Positions 16,565-26,453 of a DNA stretch of 47,440 bases are shown here, piece after piece (the stretch's first letter is position 1; each line of letters begins with the position of its first letter). The translations under genes and the position numbers were made by a program. The notes beneath the pieces are model-generated. The model was not told the origin of the DNA, made no database searches, and worked only from the letters and a program-made list of their open reading frames with translations. The DNA lies in IMG/VR virus record IMGVR_UViG_3300047157_000125, positions 1-47,440 of that record; one strand, 5' to 3'. Origin of the DNA: a virus.

Positions 16565-17502
16565 TATTCAAACTCCTGTTGAATCACAAAACGCTTGCCC
16601 GCTTCTATTGGGCTTAAATCAAAGTTTACTATTCGTGGTGATGCAGTGTTATATGCGGTAGTTAAGAAGTGACTGCCTACCATTCTTGGGTGCGAGTATT
16701 GATACCACGTAGCCCCGCTGTATGACGAACCTCGAATATCTGATGGAAGGGTGCGTTGTCTTAGGAAATCAGTTTCGTATTGATCGTCAGCCCAGTACTG
16801 CAACTGCGAGCGATTTCCAACTCTTCTGCTGTAATAAAAGTCGGACGCACCTTGTCTGTTCCACCCCGTCAAACCCCTGTACGCATCCCATATCCTGTAC
16901 GTCTGCCCGTCAAATACACTGCTTCCTTTAACCAAAGTACACACGGGCTGAGTTATCACATACCTATTTCCCCACCTTCTTGTTAAAGTCCAACTATTAG
17001 CAAACCGATTGCCACCTGTTGCAGTAGTAATGTCCGCAGCGTCAGTTGTAGTAGGGTAGTACCATCTCGCCATTTCTGTGTGGTATGAACGGCCACTACT
17101 TTTGTAGTAATTTAAACTCTTATGCCGCCTCATATCTTCCTGACCGCCCGTAGCAAGAATGAAGTCTGGATGTATAGGCATGCCTGCCTTAACTTTTATC
17201 TCAATACAATCAATCATCGTTCCGGCAGGTACGACAAGTTTTCCGGCTTCGCCATAATCTGTGACTGTCGCAGTCAAGTTGGCAGCAGGTTCATGCGAAG
17301 TAGCCGGTTGGTACGATGGCATCTGATGAAACCCTTGGGCTGCGGTCTGCTTCCGGGTAAACACAGTCACAGTAAAAGTTGAGGCAGGTCTTGAGCGACC
17401 CAGTCCGGGCCTTGTAATTAAGCCGGGGTTGCGATCTGCGAATTGAACACGCCTTTTACGCTCGCCCTCTGCTGCTATCAAACCTGTTTGTATACCAATC
17501 AT
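16564..17502 (-). CDS. Tail-region structural protein, 312 aa
   Basis: The start is the ATG at 17500-17502, because AGGAGG lies four bases upstream; the longer frame to 17544 runs into the fibre gene with no ribosome site. The protein is Tyr/Arg/Thr-rich with beta character (SWTLTRRWGNRYVITQP, FDGQTYRIWDAYRGLTGWNR) and no enzyme motif. The start region (RKRRVQFADRNPGLITRPGL) is basic. It directly follows the large fibre and may form part of the fibre or its receptor-binding tip, which is inference. Confidence 0.65.
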   Translation of the reverse strand: MIGIQTGLIAAEGERKRRVQFADRNPGLITRPGLGRSRPASTFTVTVFTRKQTAAQGFHQMPSYQPATSHEPAANLTATVTDYGEAGKLVVPAGTMIDCIEIKVKAGMPIHPDFILATGGQEDMRRHKSLNYYKSSGRSYHTEMARWYYPTTTDAADITTATGGNRFANSWTLTRRWGNRYVITQPVCTLVKGSSVFDGQTYRIWDAYRGLTGWNRQGASDFYYSRRVGNRSQLQYWADDQYETDFLRQRTLPSDIRGSSYSGATWYQYSHPRMVGSHFLTTAYNTASPRIVNFDLSPIEAGKRFVIQQEFE

Positions 17503-17510
17503 GCCGCCTC

Positions 17511-20500
17511 CTAGAAGTTTTGACCACCGACATGACCGAGCCATGTACTTCCGTTGTCTAAGGACAAGAAGGTAAATGTATCTGTTTTACCACCAGTGTT
17601 AGTTAGCGTAGGAGCCGTGCCTCCGGGCCACTTGAAAGAAGAAGGCCACTGGACAATGGCAGTGGTTGTTCCGCTTCCGGGGTACTTAATGACTAGCGTG
17701 AAAGAGCAAGAAATCCCAGAGGTTGAAGGTATGTTAAGGAGTATTACCGACTGTATTCCAGAAGAAGCACAAGTCCAACTATGTATCTTGTTGCCGTCTG
17801 CAAGATTTATGACTACGCCGCCACCAGAGGAACTGGTAAAGGAATCTGGGTTGTAGTTTTCAAAAACACTATTGCCCGAGTCGTACCTAAGCAAAGAGTT
17901 GTCGCTTGGCGTTCCGGTAATAGTGACATCGTTAAGGCCATTAAGACTAGACGCACCACCGCCGCCACCACTAGGTGTAGCCGGACTCCAAGCCGATCCA
18001 CTCCATTGCAGCGTTTGCCCTGACGTAGCACCTCCCTGTGCGATCTCGCTAAGTGGCAGCCCTTGAGTGATTGCTACAGCACCATTGAGTGTGGTCGTCA
18101 CATTACCAATGGTAACCCCACCGCTTCCAATTGATATTTTATTCGCACCACCATGCACAAGATTTAAATTGTTGCTTGTGTATGACAGTCCAGTATCTGT
18201 GTCGCTAGTAAAACACAGCGATGGGGCATTTTGAGTGCCGTCCGGTATGCGGGTTTGGTTTGTAAATGTAGTGACTTGTGCTGCAATTGTGATCTTTGCT
18301 GTACCATCAAAACTAAATGCTAACCCGGAGTCGTAGGATATCCCTGTATTAGTATTGCCAATAAAACAAATAGTAGGACTGCTGGCACTACCGTCTGATA
18401 ATCGTATGTCACTGCCAGTGGATATCTCAAAGCGACTGTTGTTGGTGAGGTACATACGATTGCGAAAGTATGACCTACCATCGAACCTGTTGTAGTCAGC
18501 ATCGCCATCTTGGAATATTGCGTATCTGTTATCGATACCGTCTGGCGAAGTTCCGTAAGTCGCTGAAGCACCCGTTGCCATAGAGTCAATATAAAGTGCG
18601 GCAACAGTTGTAACATTACCCGTTGAACTTGTGGGTATGTCTACATTAACACGAACGCCGTAAACATTACTCCACGTTCCTGTAGCACTTTGATGGTAGT
18701 TATGGAAATAGCCTGCGGCAGAAGTTGTTCCGTCTGCACCCTGCGAGTTCATATATGACTTAAAGCCTGCAACATCATTTGATGATGTGCCTCCTTGTGC
18801 TACGCAATAGAACTCACCACCAATCGCTTCGTTTGCCATTGAAGAAGAAGTGTTATAGATGTTGTACCCAAACAAGGAACTTCTTCTTGAGTTACCATTC
18901 AACTCTAGAAGTGCTGCTCTAGCACCGTTGTATATGGTCGGCCTACCGTTACCGATGTGTGACTTGTAACCAAACTCTGCAACGTGATTGTGTGCCGCAG
19001 CGATTGCGAAACCATAGCCAGCATTGTTACCACCATTGACCATGCTGGACGGCGTGTACCATCCAGTACCATCAACAGTCCCGTCAATTTCAAACGCTGG
19101 GTCGGTAGCACTTCCGTTGGTGTCAGCAATATACCTATCGGAATACGTGATGCCCTTAGTCTCAGTATCACCTTCAACTAATAGTTTGCGATTGTCTGGG
19201 TTATAGCCATTCGTGGTGCTAGCACCAATGATCACATCTCCTGAACCACCAAGGGCGTAGCACAAGAAAACGTCATCGCCAACATAGTGATTAAGACTTA
19301 GATGCCCACCGGCAGAGTCAATGACCATGTAGCCAGAATTACCAGTGTCAGCCTTAATTGTTGGCTGACCGGCATTTCTGTGGAACGTAGATGCGTTAGC
19401 GTTAAAGTTGACTCGGTTATTCCCCCCAGAAGATATACCTACTTGGTTGGCGGCAGGGAAATAAATGCCGGTATTCCCATCGCTGGTTCTTCCGTATGCA
19501 GTAGAATCTTTAGTTCCATCGGTGTTTGATCTGTACACAGGTGCGTAAACCGCACCTGCGGTTACTTCGAGTGCCTGACTCGTTATGAGTACCTGCTTAC
19601 TGCCAGCACACGAAACAGCCATCTGATCATTAGCAGGGAAGTAGATGCCAGTATTGCTGTCGCCTTCCACTGAAATTTTTGGCGCAGTAGGTGTGTTACC
19701 TTGAGCGACATAAAGTTCTGTGTTAAAGAATTGATCGCAGTAGTGCCTCGTGAGATTAGAGGAAGCGTACTGCACCATGAGGTTGTCGTTGGCGTAGAGT
19801 TTTAGATTGATCGCACCTTTTGTGCCGACATTCATATTACTGGTGGTGATACCCATGCCAGCATAAGTCGATCCGCTTGTGTATAGTCGGATATAATCAA
19901 AGTCGGTTGCGTTAGCAGAGAATCCTGCCCCTTGCGCACCAAAGTCAATTTTTCTTTTGTTCGTTCCATCCCTGCTAAAAGCAACATCGCCAGTAAACGT
20001 GCCGCCAGCAAGCGGCATCTTGGTTGCAATGCTATTAGTGACTGTTGTGCTAAATGAAGCGTCGTCACCAAGTGCAGCGGCTAATTCATTAAGGGTGTCT
20101 AATGCACCGGGGGCTGAGTCTATTACGTTGTTTATTGCGGTAGTAATGTCAGATGTAGTTGCGTAAGTTCCCGCTACCTGTGCGCCAATGGCTGATCGGG
20201 CATCTGCTTCAGTCGCACTGTCAAGTAAATCTCTGCCGATAGGCTTGCAAGTAATTTCTAGAATTTCCCCGCCAGTTACCGAACCGAGTAGTCTATTAGC
20301 ACTAACATCTTGCATCTTGGCAAACGTAACAGCATCGTCTGCAAGTTTTGCAGTAGATACAGCACCGTTTATAATTTTGTCTTGGTTAACAGCACCATCT
20401 TGCAACTTTGCTGTAGACACACTGTTGTCTGTAGGGACACGCTCATCACTCAAGCGTGCATCAGTGGTGTCAATCTTGGTGAATCTATCTTCTCGCCAAG

Positions 20501-20826
20501 GCTACCAGTAGGATAATTACCCATAGGCAGGGAGCCTACAGCGGCATAGGGAACGTAGGTTTCAGTAAACCTGCCCTCGTTGTTACGGACTAATGTTTTA
20601 CCGTCAGGGCCAATTGGTGCGGTACGAACGTATCAACGTCGGCAAGGTCGCTCAAGCCTTTGGGTTACATACCCTAACGCATTGTAATGAGTTACGCCGT
20701 CACCAATTTTAATTTTCTGAAACCCGTCAGATCTGTTCTTCAATAATCAACTGACCGTCTAACGGTATTTCGTTAGCGGCTGTCTAATTGTGCTTTAGTC
20801 CCTCGTCGCTGCTGGACAAATGGCAT
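17511..20826 (-). CDS. Tail fibre with Mtd-type N terminus, about 1104 aa (five frameshifts near 5' end)
   Basis: A receptor-binding fibre. The intact frame (17511-20453, 980 aa) has repeated fibre units with NTGIYFPA-type cores (DSNTGIYFPANDQMAVSCAG, DGNTGIYFPAANQVGISSGG, and two weaker ones NTNTGISYDSG and DTDTGLSYTSN), then TSGQTLQWSGSAWSPA and a beta-rich C terminus. The 5' 370 bases hold the real N terminus: from an ATG at 20824-20826 (TAATG overlap with the upstream stop) one reads MPFVQQRRGTKAQLDS and later KIKIGDGVTHYNALGY, the RRGT...KIGDG pattern of the Mtd/hyaluronate-lyase N-terminal attachment domain, then IGPDGKTLVRNNEGRFTETY. Five one-base changes (near 20778, 20736, 20678, 20635 and 20490) restore a single frame of 1105 codons. 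The fibre attaches the virion to the cell surface. Confidence 0.8.
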
Positions 20827-21176
20827 TATTCTTCCTCAACATTGTTTCTTCGTAGTGAGTACTCAACAGATAGTTCTGCACGGTGCTGCCCATACTCCAG
20901 CATGAGTGCGGTCAGTTCTTCTATAGACAGTGCGTGAGGCTCTCCGTCTCTGGAGATTACAGGGGGTATGTCTAGGTCTAGTGCGGCTGCTTCTTTTGCA
21001 AGAACAAAGTTGCCAGTTAGTAATGTGACATCGCTATCCGTGAGACCAAGTTTAATACCTTCACTGCTTTCAAAACCCAGTGCAACTTGTTCAGCGAACC
21101 ATTCGTCGGCTTCCCGTTGTGCGACAATCGCATCACACTCTGCAAGTTTTGCCTCGTTCAATGTAAACCTACTCAT
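20826..21176 (-). CDS. Small tail-region protein, 116 aa
   Basis: The start is taken as the ATG at 21174-21176, overlapping the stop of the previous gene (ATGAGTAG), rather than the longer frame to 21209. The product is acidic and helical (FTLNEAKLAECDAIVAQREA, SIEELTALMLEYGQHRAELS) with no known domain. Its TAA is joined to the fibre ATG as TAATG, so it is produced with the fibre; an assembly or chaperone role is possible, by position only. Confidence 0.65.
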   Translation of the reverse strand: MSRFTLNEAKLAECDAIVAQREADEWFAEQVALGFESSEGIKLGLTDSDVTLLTGNFVLAKEAAALDLDIPPVISRDGEPHALSIEELTALMLEYGQHRAELSVEYSLRRNNVEEE

Positions 21177-21552
21177 CTTCCTCGACCTCCGGTTCTGGTT
21201 CTGGATCAATTAGTCCTTCGGCAAGTGCTTTCTCACGTAACTCTTCAGGCAACTCTTGCTCAGGCTCGTCGTCAAATTCAAAAGAAAAGTATGTCCCATC
21301 TTCCTCGGCCTCCTTGCAGGCCAAGAAGACATAAGAACCAAGCCCACGCCCATCTGCGTGCGTGTCAAAGTCAACCTCTATGGCGGATTGATACTTCACT
21401 TCTGGAAGTTCGTGCCGAGGTACGATAATAAACCGCATTCCGAAATCCACATCTTTCTGTGCGATCTCTGCCACGGTGTACTCTGACGTTTTAGAAGGAT
21501 GCATAACCCCGCAAGAGCCATCTTCCTTTTCGTATATTATTGAACTGTCCAT
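21169..21552 (-). CDS. Fibre-associated protein of the 'AxKDVPxG' type, 127 aa
   Basis: The N-terminal half follows a pattern common in phage tail regions: YTVAEIAQKDVDFGMRFIIV, then ELPEVKYQSAIEVDFD, i.e. 'E-I-A-x-K-D-V-x-x-G-x-x-x-x-I-V...L-P'. The C-terminal 35 residues are acidic low-complexity (EPEPEVEEDE). The family accompanies tail fibre genes and may assist fibre assembly; no biochemical function is established. It starts two bases after the preceding 498-aa protein. Confidence 0.6.
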   Translation of the reverse strand: MDSSIIYEKEDGSCGVMHPSKTSEYTVAEIAQKDVDFGMRFIIVPRHELPEVKYQSAIEVDFDTHADGRGLGSYVFLACKEAEEDGTYFSFEFDDEPEQELPEELREKALAEGLIDPEPEPEVEEDE

Positions 21553-21554
21553 TG

Positions 21555-23051
21555 TTACCTCATTGTTTGTACGTGAACCTGTGCGTTGGTTGGAATAGCA
21601 GCCCCATTATGACCGCAAACTTTAAATGTTACTTTATCCACGCTCTTGGTTACCTCGTATCCGATTACGCAATTACCCGTGTTGGCAGAGCCGCCAATCT
21701 GAACAGTGTAGTTTACGTCAGGGTACGGCTTCTCGAAGTGACAGGTGAATAAAGCACTAACACCCGTATTTGTTTGCTCAAGAGTTGTGAATCCACGCAT
21801 CTTCTGAATTGACAAGTCAACAGTTCTATCAATAGGCGTTGCAGTGATTCTCTTAATCATTGTCCTGTTACCAGAACTTGCCCGCTGACTAGTAAAGTTA
21901 GATGGATTGGTGGGGAAGTTTGCGCCAAGGTTGATGAGTGCGTTATCCCACCAAGAGACATAAGCGTGCGTTTGGTGAATCGCTAGACTGTTAGGGTCGT
22001 ACCCCATTTGCTCCAGTCGCTTCTGCATCAGGAATATATTTCCCGATCCCGTGGTAGTTATAGTACTTGTAGATGAGTCACCGTTCACGGGATATGTACC
22101 ACTATTCCATTGTCCAAAGCCACCTGCATACCGAATGTTTGGCCCGTGGTGAATTGTTCCGATTAAAGTACTGGCACGCCGTGATGCAGGTAGACCAAGG
22201 AAGATACCTACGTTTGTTCCACTACTGCCCGAGTCATAGGCAGTGGCTGATGCTGCCTCTGGAGTGAACACTGCATAAGCATTAGAGCCAATGAACTGAA
22301 GCATTCGTGCATTTTGCAGTGTACGGTTAGGGACTGTGTCGCCATCTTCTGTGACTAGGTCTGTGGCACTGTCATCAATTGGCTGACCACTTGCGTTTAC
22401 AGCCTGCTGCTGAAGCACACGTAGTTCCCGATTGGGAGTCAGAGAGAGGACTCTTTGATCAAGGCACGAGAAATTAATCTCTCCACTATCCTCAGAGCCA
22501 CCAAACATGCCCGTCGTCAAGTCACCAGCAAATGTAGACACTCCATCTACATTGGCGTACATGCCAAACGTGTAAGTAGGCCGTATCTGGTAATCGGTTG
22601 TTGATACTGGATTGGCTGGATCAGTATTGTCGATGACAGTAACAGCCTTAATGCCACCAAACGGGACTGTTACAGGCCCGGTAAAGTTTGGTGAAACGCC
22701 CATTGCCGCAAACCATTCTGCTGCTGATGGGAGTTTGAAAAGAACCTGTGCTGTGTAGTCAGATATTTCTGCCTCTGTACCTACATATCTACCTGAAGAA
22801 TTTGTTGATGCTGTCGAACTTGCATATGCAATTTTTTTGGAAGTACTGAAGCCAGTCTTCTCTGCCGTTACTGCACCCGGAGCAAGAGTTGACTCAGTGA
22901 CAGTTCCAGCACCCGGCCCTAAGTCCATGACCTTCTGCAAATCAGCCTTTACTGTCTGTGTGCCTGAAGCATCGACGACAGGTATAAGGTCTGTTGCTTG
23001 TAATGAAGAAACTGCTGGTAATGCTGTTATCTTTACTGCGTTGTCTGACAC
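21555..23051 (-). CDS. Fibre-like / tail appendage protein, 498 aa
   Basis: The N terminus (VKITALPAVSSLQATDLIPV, then VDASGTQTVKADLQKV) has the 'K-I-x-x-L-P...D-L-I-P-V-V-D...K-A-D-L' form of many phage fibre and spike anchors. The middle is beta-rich and Thr/Ser/Gly-rich, and the C terminus (FEKPYPDVNYTVQIGG and later GYEVTKSVDKVTFKV) matches the 'F-x-x-P-x-P-D-x-N-Y-T-V' tip domain seen in other tail fibres. No catalytic residues are recognised. It probably forms a second receptor-binding or decoration appendage. Confidence 0.7.
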   Translation of the reverse strand: MSDNAVKITALPAVSSLQATDLIPVVDASGTQTVKADLQKVMDLGPGAGTVTESTLAPGAVTAEKTGFSTSKKIAYASSTASTNSSGRYVGTEAEISDYTAQVLFKLPSAAEWFAAMGVSPNFTGPVTVPFGGIKAVTVIDNTDPANPVSTTDYQIRPTYTFGMYANVDGVSTFAGDLTTGMFGGSEDSGEINFSCLDQRVLSLTPNRELRVLQQQAVNASGQPIDDSATDLVTEDGDTVPNRTLQNARMLQFIGSNAYAVFTPEAASATAYDSGSSGTNVGIFLGLPASRRASTLIGTIHHGPNIRYAGGFGQWNSGTYPVNGDSSTSTITTTGSGNIFLMQKRLEQMGYDPNSLAIHQTHAYVSWWDNALINLGANFPTNPSNFTSQRASSGNRTMIKRITATPIDRTVDLSIQKMRGFTTLEQTNTGVSALFTCHFEKPYPDVNYTVQIGGSANTGNCVIGYEVTKSVDKVTFKVCGHNGAAIPTNAQVHVQTMR

Positions 23052-23063
23052 TGGTAACTCCTA

Positions 23064-23402
23064 TTAGCCTTTAAGGTAAACTTTGCAGGTTACTGTTTTT
23101 GACGATGGTGCTGTGGCGGCGACTGTGTTCGCACCAAACAACTCCTTCGGTAACTCATAACATCTGTTAGGTTGAACGGTAATTGTGATCGCTGAATTGG
23201 AAGCGTTGTACAATCCATAGTTCTCGGAAGAATCCGAGGCAGGCTTTGCGTAAAAGGTTAGCACCTGTGCAGCACTGCTTGTTGTTGCGGAAACTGCAAG
23301 AACTGCACCTGAGTATTTGCCATAAGCAAAGTTTGCTGTGGTGCTAGTCGAGTCAGTAAAGGTTAGTGCTGACGTACTGTTATATGATCGTGCGGTTTCC
23401 AT
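23064..23402 (-). CDS. Small beta-rich tail/virion protein, 112 aa
   Basis: A Ser/Thr/Ala-rich, probably all-beta protein (AVLAVSATTSSAAQVLTFYA, SNSAITITVQPNRCYELP) ending in TCKVYLKG. It resembles small virion decoration or fibre-tip domains in composition, but no family can be named. It is followed after 12 bases by the 498-aa fibre-like gene. Confidence 0.6.
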   Translation of the reverse strand: METARSYNSTSALTFTDSTSTTANFAYGKYSGAVLAVSATTSSAAQVLTFYAKPASDSSENYGLYNASNSAITITVQPNRCYELPKELFGANTVAATAPSSKTVTCKVYLKG

Positions 23403-24452
23403 TTATCTCTTGGCTCCTTGTTTAGGTGGTTGCGTTATGACCGCATTGTCTTCAGGAAAAATTAATGGGTCATCTTGTGGCAATTGCATGCTTTGCGGTA
23501 CGTCTGGGAGACCTTGTTGTGGCGCAGCGGGCGCAGTGTATAGCCCATCTCTTTTCAGCCTGTCCATCCTTCTGTTAACCATTCTGTCCATAGCAGCATC
23601 ACCGGGGCTTTTAAGTTCTTCAGCAGCCTGCTCTTGTGCCTGCTCTACCTCGGCGGGTCTGGTTCTAATGAACCTGTCGCCTGCTGCTGCGGCTGCTCCT
23701 CCAATAAGCATTGTCTTTAAATATGGTATCCCAAGCGGGTGCTTTTTAGGTGGTTCTTCACCTGTGCCTTTGGGGTTTCCGTCATCCTCTAACTCACCTC
23801 CACCACCTTCACCGTCATCCTCTAACTTACCCCCACCACCTTCACTGCCATCACCTTTCTTAGGTGCTGGGCCATCTGCTGCTTTACCGAAGATAGGGGG
23901 ATTATTCCGAGACTTCTCATATTCATCTATGTCTTCTAGGAATTTATCAAAGTCCTTCTTTTCCATATCTTCATATAGTATTGGCCCTCTACCTGTATCA
24001 GCAGTTGCCTGTCTTATATAGTCCTGTTGATCAGGAGTCATCTTGTCAAATTGTCTTTTACCATATGCTGCCTTCGCCCCCCCAGTCGCCTTCTTGCTAG
24101 TGCTTGCGCCTTTGGCTGCCACCTTAACTTTCTCGCCACGTATCGCTTTGCTGAATGCATCAGTAAATGAAAGGCCATTATCCTTGTGAGACTTCAGTAG
24201 GTCTTTAAATTGTTTTCGTTTTGCAACACCATTTTCAATCGTAGGAAGAGTAGCGTCTGCTCCTCGCCTTGCCTTACTGGTAAAACTTGCCGCTACTAAG
24301 TCTTCGAGTTTTCTTCCAGTCTCACCTGTCAGAACACCTTTATACTTTGAGGAATTTAGCAATCGCGCAACACTACTGTTGCCCTTCCCTCCCTGACCAG
24401 TAAAGGCTGATGCTAACTCGTCTGCTAGTTTCTGAATCTTAGGTTCTGCCAT
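23403..24452 (-). CDS. Unknown protein with Gly/Asp repeat, 349 aa
   Basis: The N-terminal 130 residues are basic and helical (KLADELASAFTGQGGKG, FKDLLKSHKDNGLSFTDAFS). A low-complexity acidic linker at about 207-232 contains two 11-residue copies of GGGG-x-LEDDG, matching the DNA repeat listed separately. Near residue 245-265 a short Ala/Gly hydrophobic stretch (TMLIGGAAAAAGDRFI) could be a weak membrane segment. The rest is charged and Pro-rich. The domain order suggests a flexible virion or assembly protein; function unknown. Confidence 0.6.
   Translation of the reverse strand: MAEPKIQKLADELASAFTGQGGKGNSSVARLLNSSKYKGVLTGETGRKLEDLVAASFTSKARRGADATLPTIENGVAKRKQFKDLLKSHKDNGLSFTDAFSKAIRGEKVKVAAKGASTSKKATGGAKAAYGKRQFDKMTPDQQDYIRQATADTGRGPILYEDMEKKDFDKFLEDIDEYEKSRNNPPIFGKAADGPAPKKGDGSEGGGGKLEDDGEGGGGELEDDGNPKGTGEEPPKKHPLGIPYLKTMLIGGAAAAAGDRFIRTRPAEVEQAQEQAAEELKSPGDAAMDRMVNRRMDRLKRDGLYTAPAAPQQGLPDVPQSMQLPQDDPLIFPEDNAVITQPPKQGAKR
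23781..23846. repeat. Two tandem 33-base repeats
   Basis: Copies at 23781-23813 and 23814-23846 differ at three positions. Each codes for the 11-residue unit with GGGG and LEDDG in the gene on the minus strand, so the repeat is in frame and extends an acidic linker. Confidence 0.8.
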
Positions 24453-24453
24453 G

Positions 24454-25014
24454 TTATTTCATTAACGATCTGAGGGGTGATACTTTATCCATTTTGCTCA
24501 TTGCCGGTCGTCCGGCTTCCATTCCCATATCCATTCCAGCCTGTGGAGGCATCTCTTGAAAGTCACTTAATCCAGCAAGGGGTGTACCCTGCGGCTGCTG
24601 ATCAATGATTAGTTCCGGCGAGTTCTCTAATGCACTAAATGCTTCTGGATTCCCAGCCCGCTCCATAATCATGGATCGCAACTGAGGACTGGCTATCTGA
24701 AGTGCCGCTGCCATTCCACCTATTACAGTAGGAACATCACCGCTGACAGGGTTGTTTTCCCTATCGTGAAGCATGACTTGTTCTGCAATGGCATCAACAG
24801 AAGGGGTTGGGCCACCTTCCTCTAACTCACGCTCTGCTTGTAAAATTAAGTCAGCAAACTCTTCAGCCTGTTTCATGACAGCATCTTGCGATGCACCGGG
24901 CATAACTTCGCTAGACATGTTGCCTTGTTGGTCAATCATGTCTACAGGCTGTCTTATGCCCTGCTCCATTCCATCAGGTATTGATAGATTTCCTAATACA
25001 TCTCTTGGATTCAT
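24454..25014 (-). CDS. Unknown acidic protein, 186 aa
   Basis: A Met/Gln/Glu-rich, mostly helical protein (VMKQAEEFADLILQAERELE) with no membrane helix or enzyme motif. The C-terminal end (MDKVSPLRSLMK) resembles short basic tails of assembly proteins. It is the third of a run of small genes between the fibres and the nozzle; the run may encode head-tail or internal virion proteins. Confidence 0.6.
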   Translation of the reverse strand: MNPRDVLGNLSIPDGMEQGIRQPVDMIDQQGNMSSEVMPGASQDAVMKQAEEFADLILQAERELEEGGPTPSVDAIAEQVMLHDRENNPVSGDVPTVIGGMAAALQIASPQLRSMIMERAGNPEAFSALENSPELIIDQQPQGTPLAGLSDFQEMPPQAGMDMGMEAGRPAMSKMDKVSPLRSLMK

Positions 25015-25334
25015 TTTTTCTTAGGAGGCTTCTTTTTGCCTTCGTCCTTTTGTTTAGACTTTATCTTGTCAATAGACTCGTCTGACATATCCTCGTCATC
25101 CATCTCTACTTCTTTAGAAGAACCACGTTGCTCTTCCACAAGATCGGCTAACTTTTCACGTTCTTCATCCTGCTCTTCATCGGCAGAATCTTTTTCAGAT
25201 CGCTCCTCACCCCGTTTGTGCCTTGGCTTTTGCTTGTCTAACTCTTCCCCGATTACTTCTTCGAGCATTTCAATAAGGCCACCTTTGGTGATCTGCGATA
25301 ACTTTACATTCTTGCCACCATTTATAACTGACAT
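25011..25334 (-). CDS. Small highly charged protein, 107 aa
   Basis: The product opens with a short helical segment (ITKGGLIEMLEEVIGEELDK) and then alternates acidic and basic runs (RHKRGEERSEKDSADEEQDE, ending KPPKKK). It is almost entirely charged, probably a coiled coil or disordered. The first part resembles small phage assembly proteins of the 'I-x-x-x-x-L-I-x-M-I-x-E-E-I' type. Function unknown. Confidence 0.6.
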   Translation of the reverse strand: MSVINGGKNVKLSQITKGGLIEMLEEVIGEELDKQKPRHKRGEERSEKDSADEEQDEEREKLADLVEEQRGSSKEVEMDDEDMSDESIDKIKSKQKDEGKKKPPKKK

Positions 25335-25344
25335 GCTTTATTCC

Positions 25345-25869
25345 TTATATGAGTCCACCAAGTATTGTTGTTTTACGTCTTTCAGCAGCCATTGCTTCCT
25401 TGGTTCTTCTTTCGATATCACCAAGTCTTACGTCAGCAGTACGTTTGTACGATGCCATCCGCTCTCGATTCTGAGTTTGATCTCGGTCAAGCAATAAGTC
25501 CTGAACCCAACCACGTTCTCCAGCAAGCCGTTCTTGAAACTGTAGATCAGCAGATGTTGAGTCCGCCATCTTGTTGAACATGTCTTGCTGTGCTTGGGCG
25601 TATGCCTTACCTGCTGCCGTATCGCCCTGTATCCCGGCACGATAAGCAGCCATCTCGCCACCGGCCTGAATGCCCCGTCCCTGCTGCCCTTCAAACTGTC
25701 GGGTGTCTCCCTGAAAGGCTGCCTGAGCCATCGACTGATTTCGTGCTGTATCAAACAGTCTTTCGTTTTGTTTGATAGGCCCAGAGAATGTGGTAGCAAA
25801 AGTATTGTTAGACCGATACTGTGTCGGTGCGCTACCTGCTGGCTTAGACTGTCCCGGTGAAGCAAACAT
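25345..25869 (-). CDS. Unknown helical virion-like protein, 174 aa
   Basis: A Gln/Ala/Gly-rich helical protein (AYRAGIQGDTAAGKAYAQAQ, DLLLDRDQTQNRERMASYKR) ending in a short hydrophobic tail (KTTILGGLI). No catalytic motif is seen. The composition is like phage internal virion proteins. The stop of the upstream gene runs into this start (TAAATG). Confidence 0.6.
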   Translation of the reverse strand: MFASPGQSKPAGSAPTQYRSNNTFATTFSGPIKQNERLFDTARNQSMAQAAFQGDTRQFEGQQGRGIQAGGEMAAYRAGIQGDTAAGKAYAQAQQDMFNKMADSTSADLQFQERLAGERGWVQDLLLDRDQTQNRERMASYKRTADVRLGDIERRTKEAMAAERRKTTILGGLI

Positions 25870-26451
25870 TTAAATCATGCTCCCTAAGAATGACAGTATC
25901 ATTGCGGTACGCTTCGCTTGTTCATCTTTCTTTACTGTCTCAAAAGATTGGAACATGTCTTTAACACCTTCGGACATTCGCGTCCTTGTGTCTTCATCGA
26001 AGATAGCCTTGAACACATCCATGTTGTACCTGTCCATGTTATTGCCCTTTTGCTGACGCAGGTCTTCAGCACGGGACTTTTCGGCTTGCTTCTGGTAGTC
26101 AGTGCCGTATTTATCAGCAGCCATCTTTACTGTCTGCTCAGATGTGTCTGCTACTGCATCAGCAAACGCTTCCCTTGACATGCCACCAGCACCCTTAAAT
26201 CCTCGAAACTTAGGTACAGGTCGTTTGACTTCAGATATTCTTTTTAGTTGGGCCATATCCAACGGGGCGGAAGTGTCAATAATAGATTGATATCCGCCGG
26301 GAGGAGCCTTGATATCTTTTGGCCCGATAGTTGGAAACCGTGGATTCTCATAGCCAGCCTGCGGCCCCCTGCCTAATGGTTTAGGAGAGGCGGGCCTGCC
26401 ACCGCTATGGGTTGTCCACCCTCCAATTACCTGATCAGACATCGATGCCAT
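25870..26451 (-). CDS. Unknown protein, 193 aa
   Basis: The first 90 residues are Pro/Gly-rich and probably extended (GRGPQAGYENPRFPTIGPKD). The second half is helical and charged (MAADKYGTDYQKQAEKSRAE) with a hydrophobic C terminus (AMILSFLGSMI), the same terminal pattern as in the next gene. No family is recognised. Tightly spaced with both neighbours. Confidence 0.6.
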   Translation of the reverse strand: MASMSDQVIGGWTTHSGGRPASPKPLGRGPQAGYENPRFPTIGPKDIKAPPGGYQSIIDTSAPLDMAQLKRISEVKRPVPKFRGFKGAGGMSREAFADAVADTSEQTVKMAADKYGTDYQKQAEKSRAEDLRQQKGNNMDRYNMDVFKAIFDEDTRTRMSEGVKDMFQSFETVKKDEQAKRTAMILSFLGSMI

Positions 26452-26453
26452 GA

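Noticed and set aside
16564-20826. Diversity-generating retroelement
   Set aside because: The fibre has an Mtd-like N terminus, but I saw no reverse transcriptase gene or template repeat in the window.
23338-24021. Plus-strand frame of 227 aa
   Set aside because: Ser/Pro/Cys-rich antisense of the 349-aa gene; no start signal.
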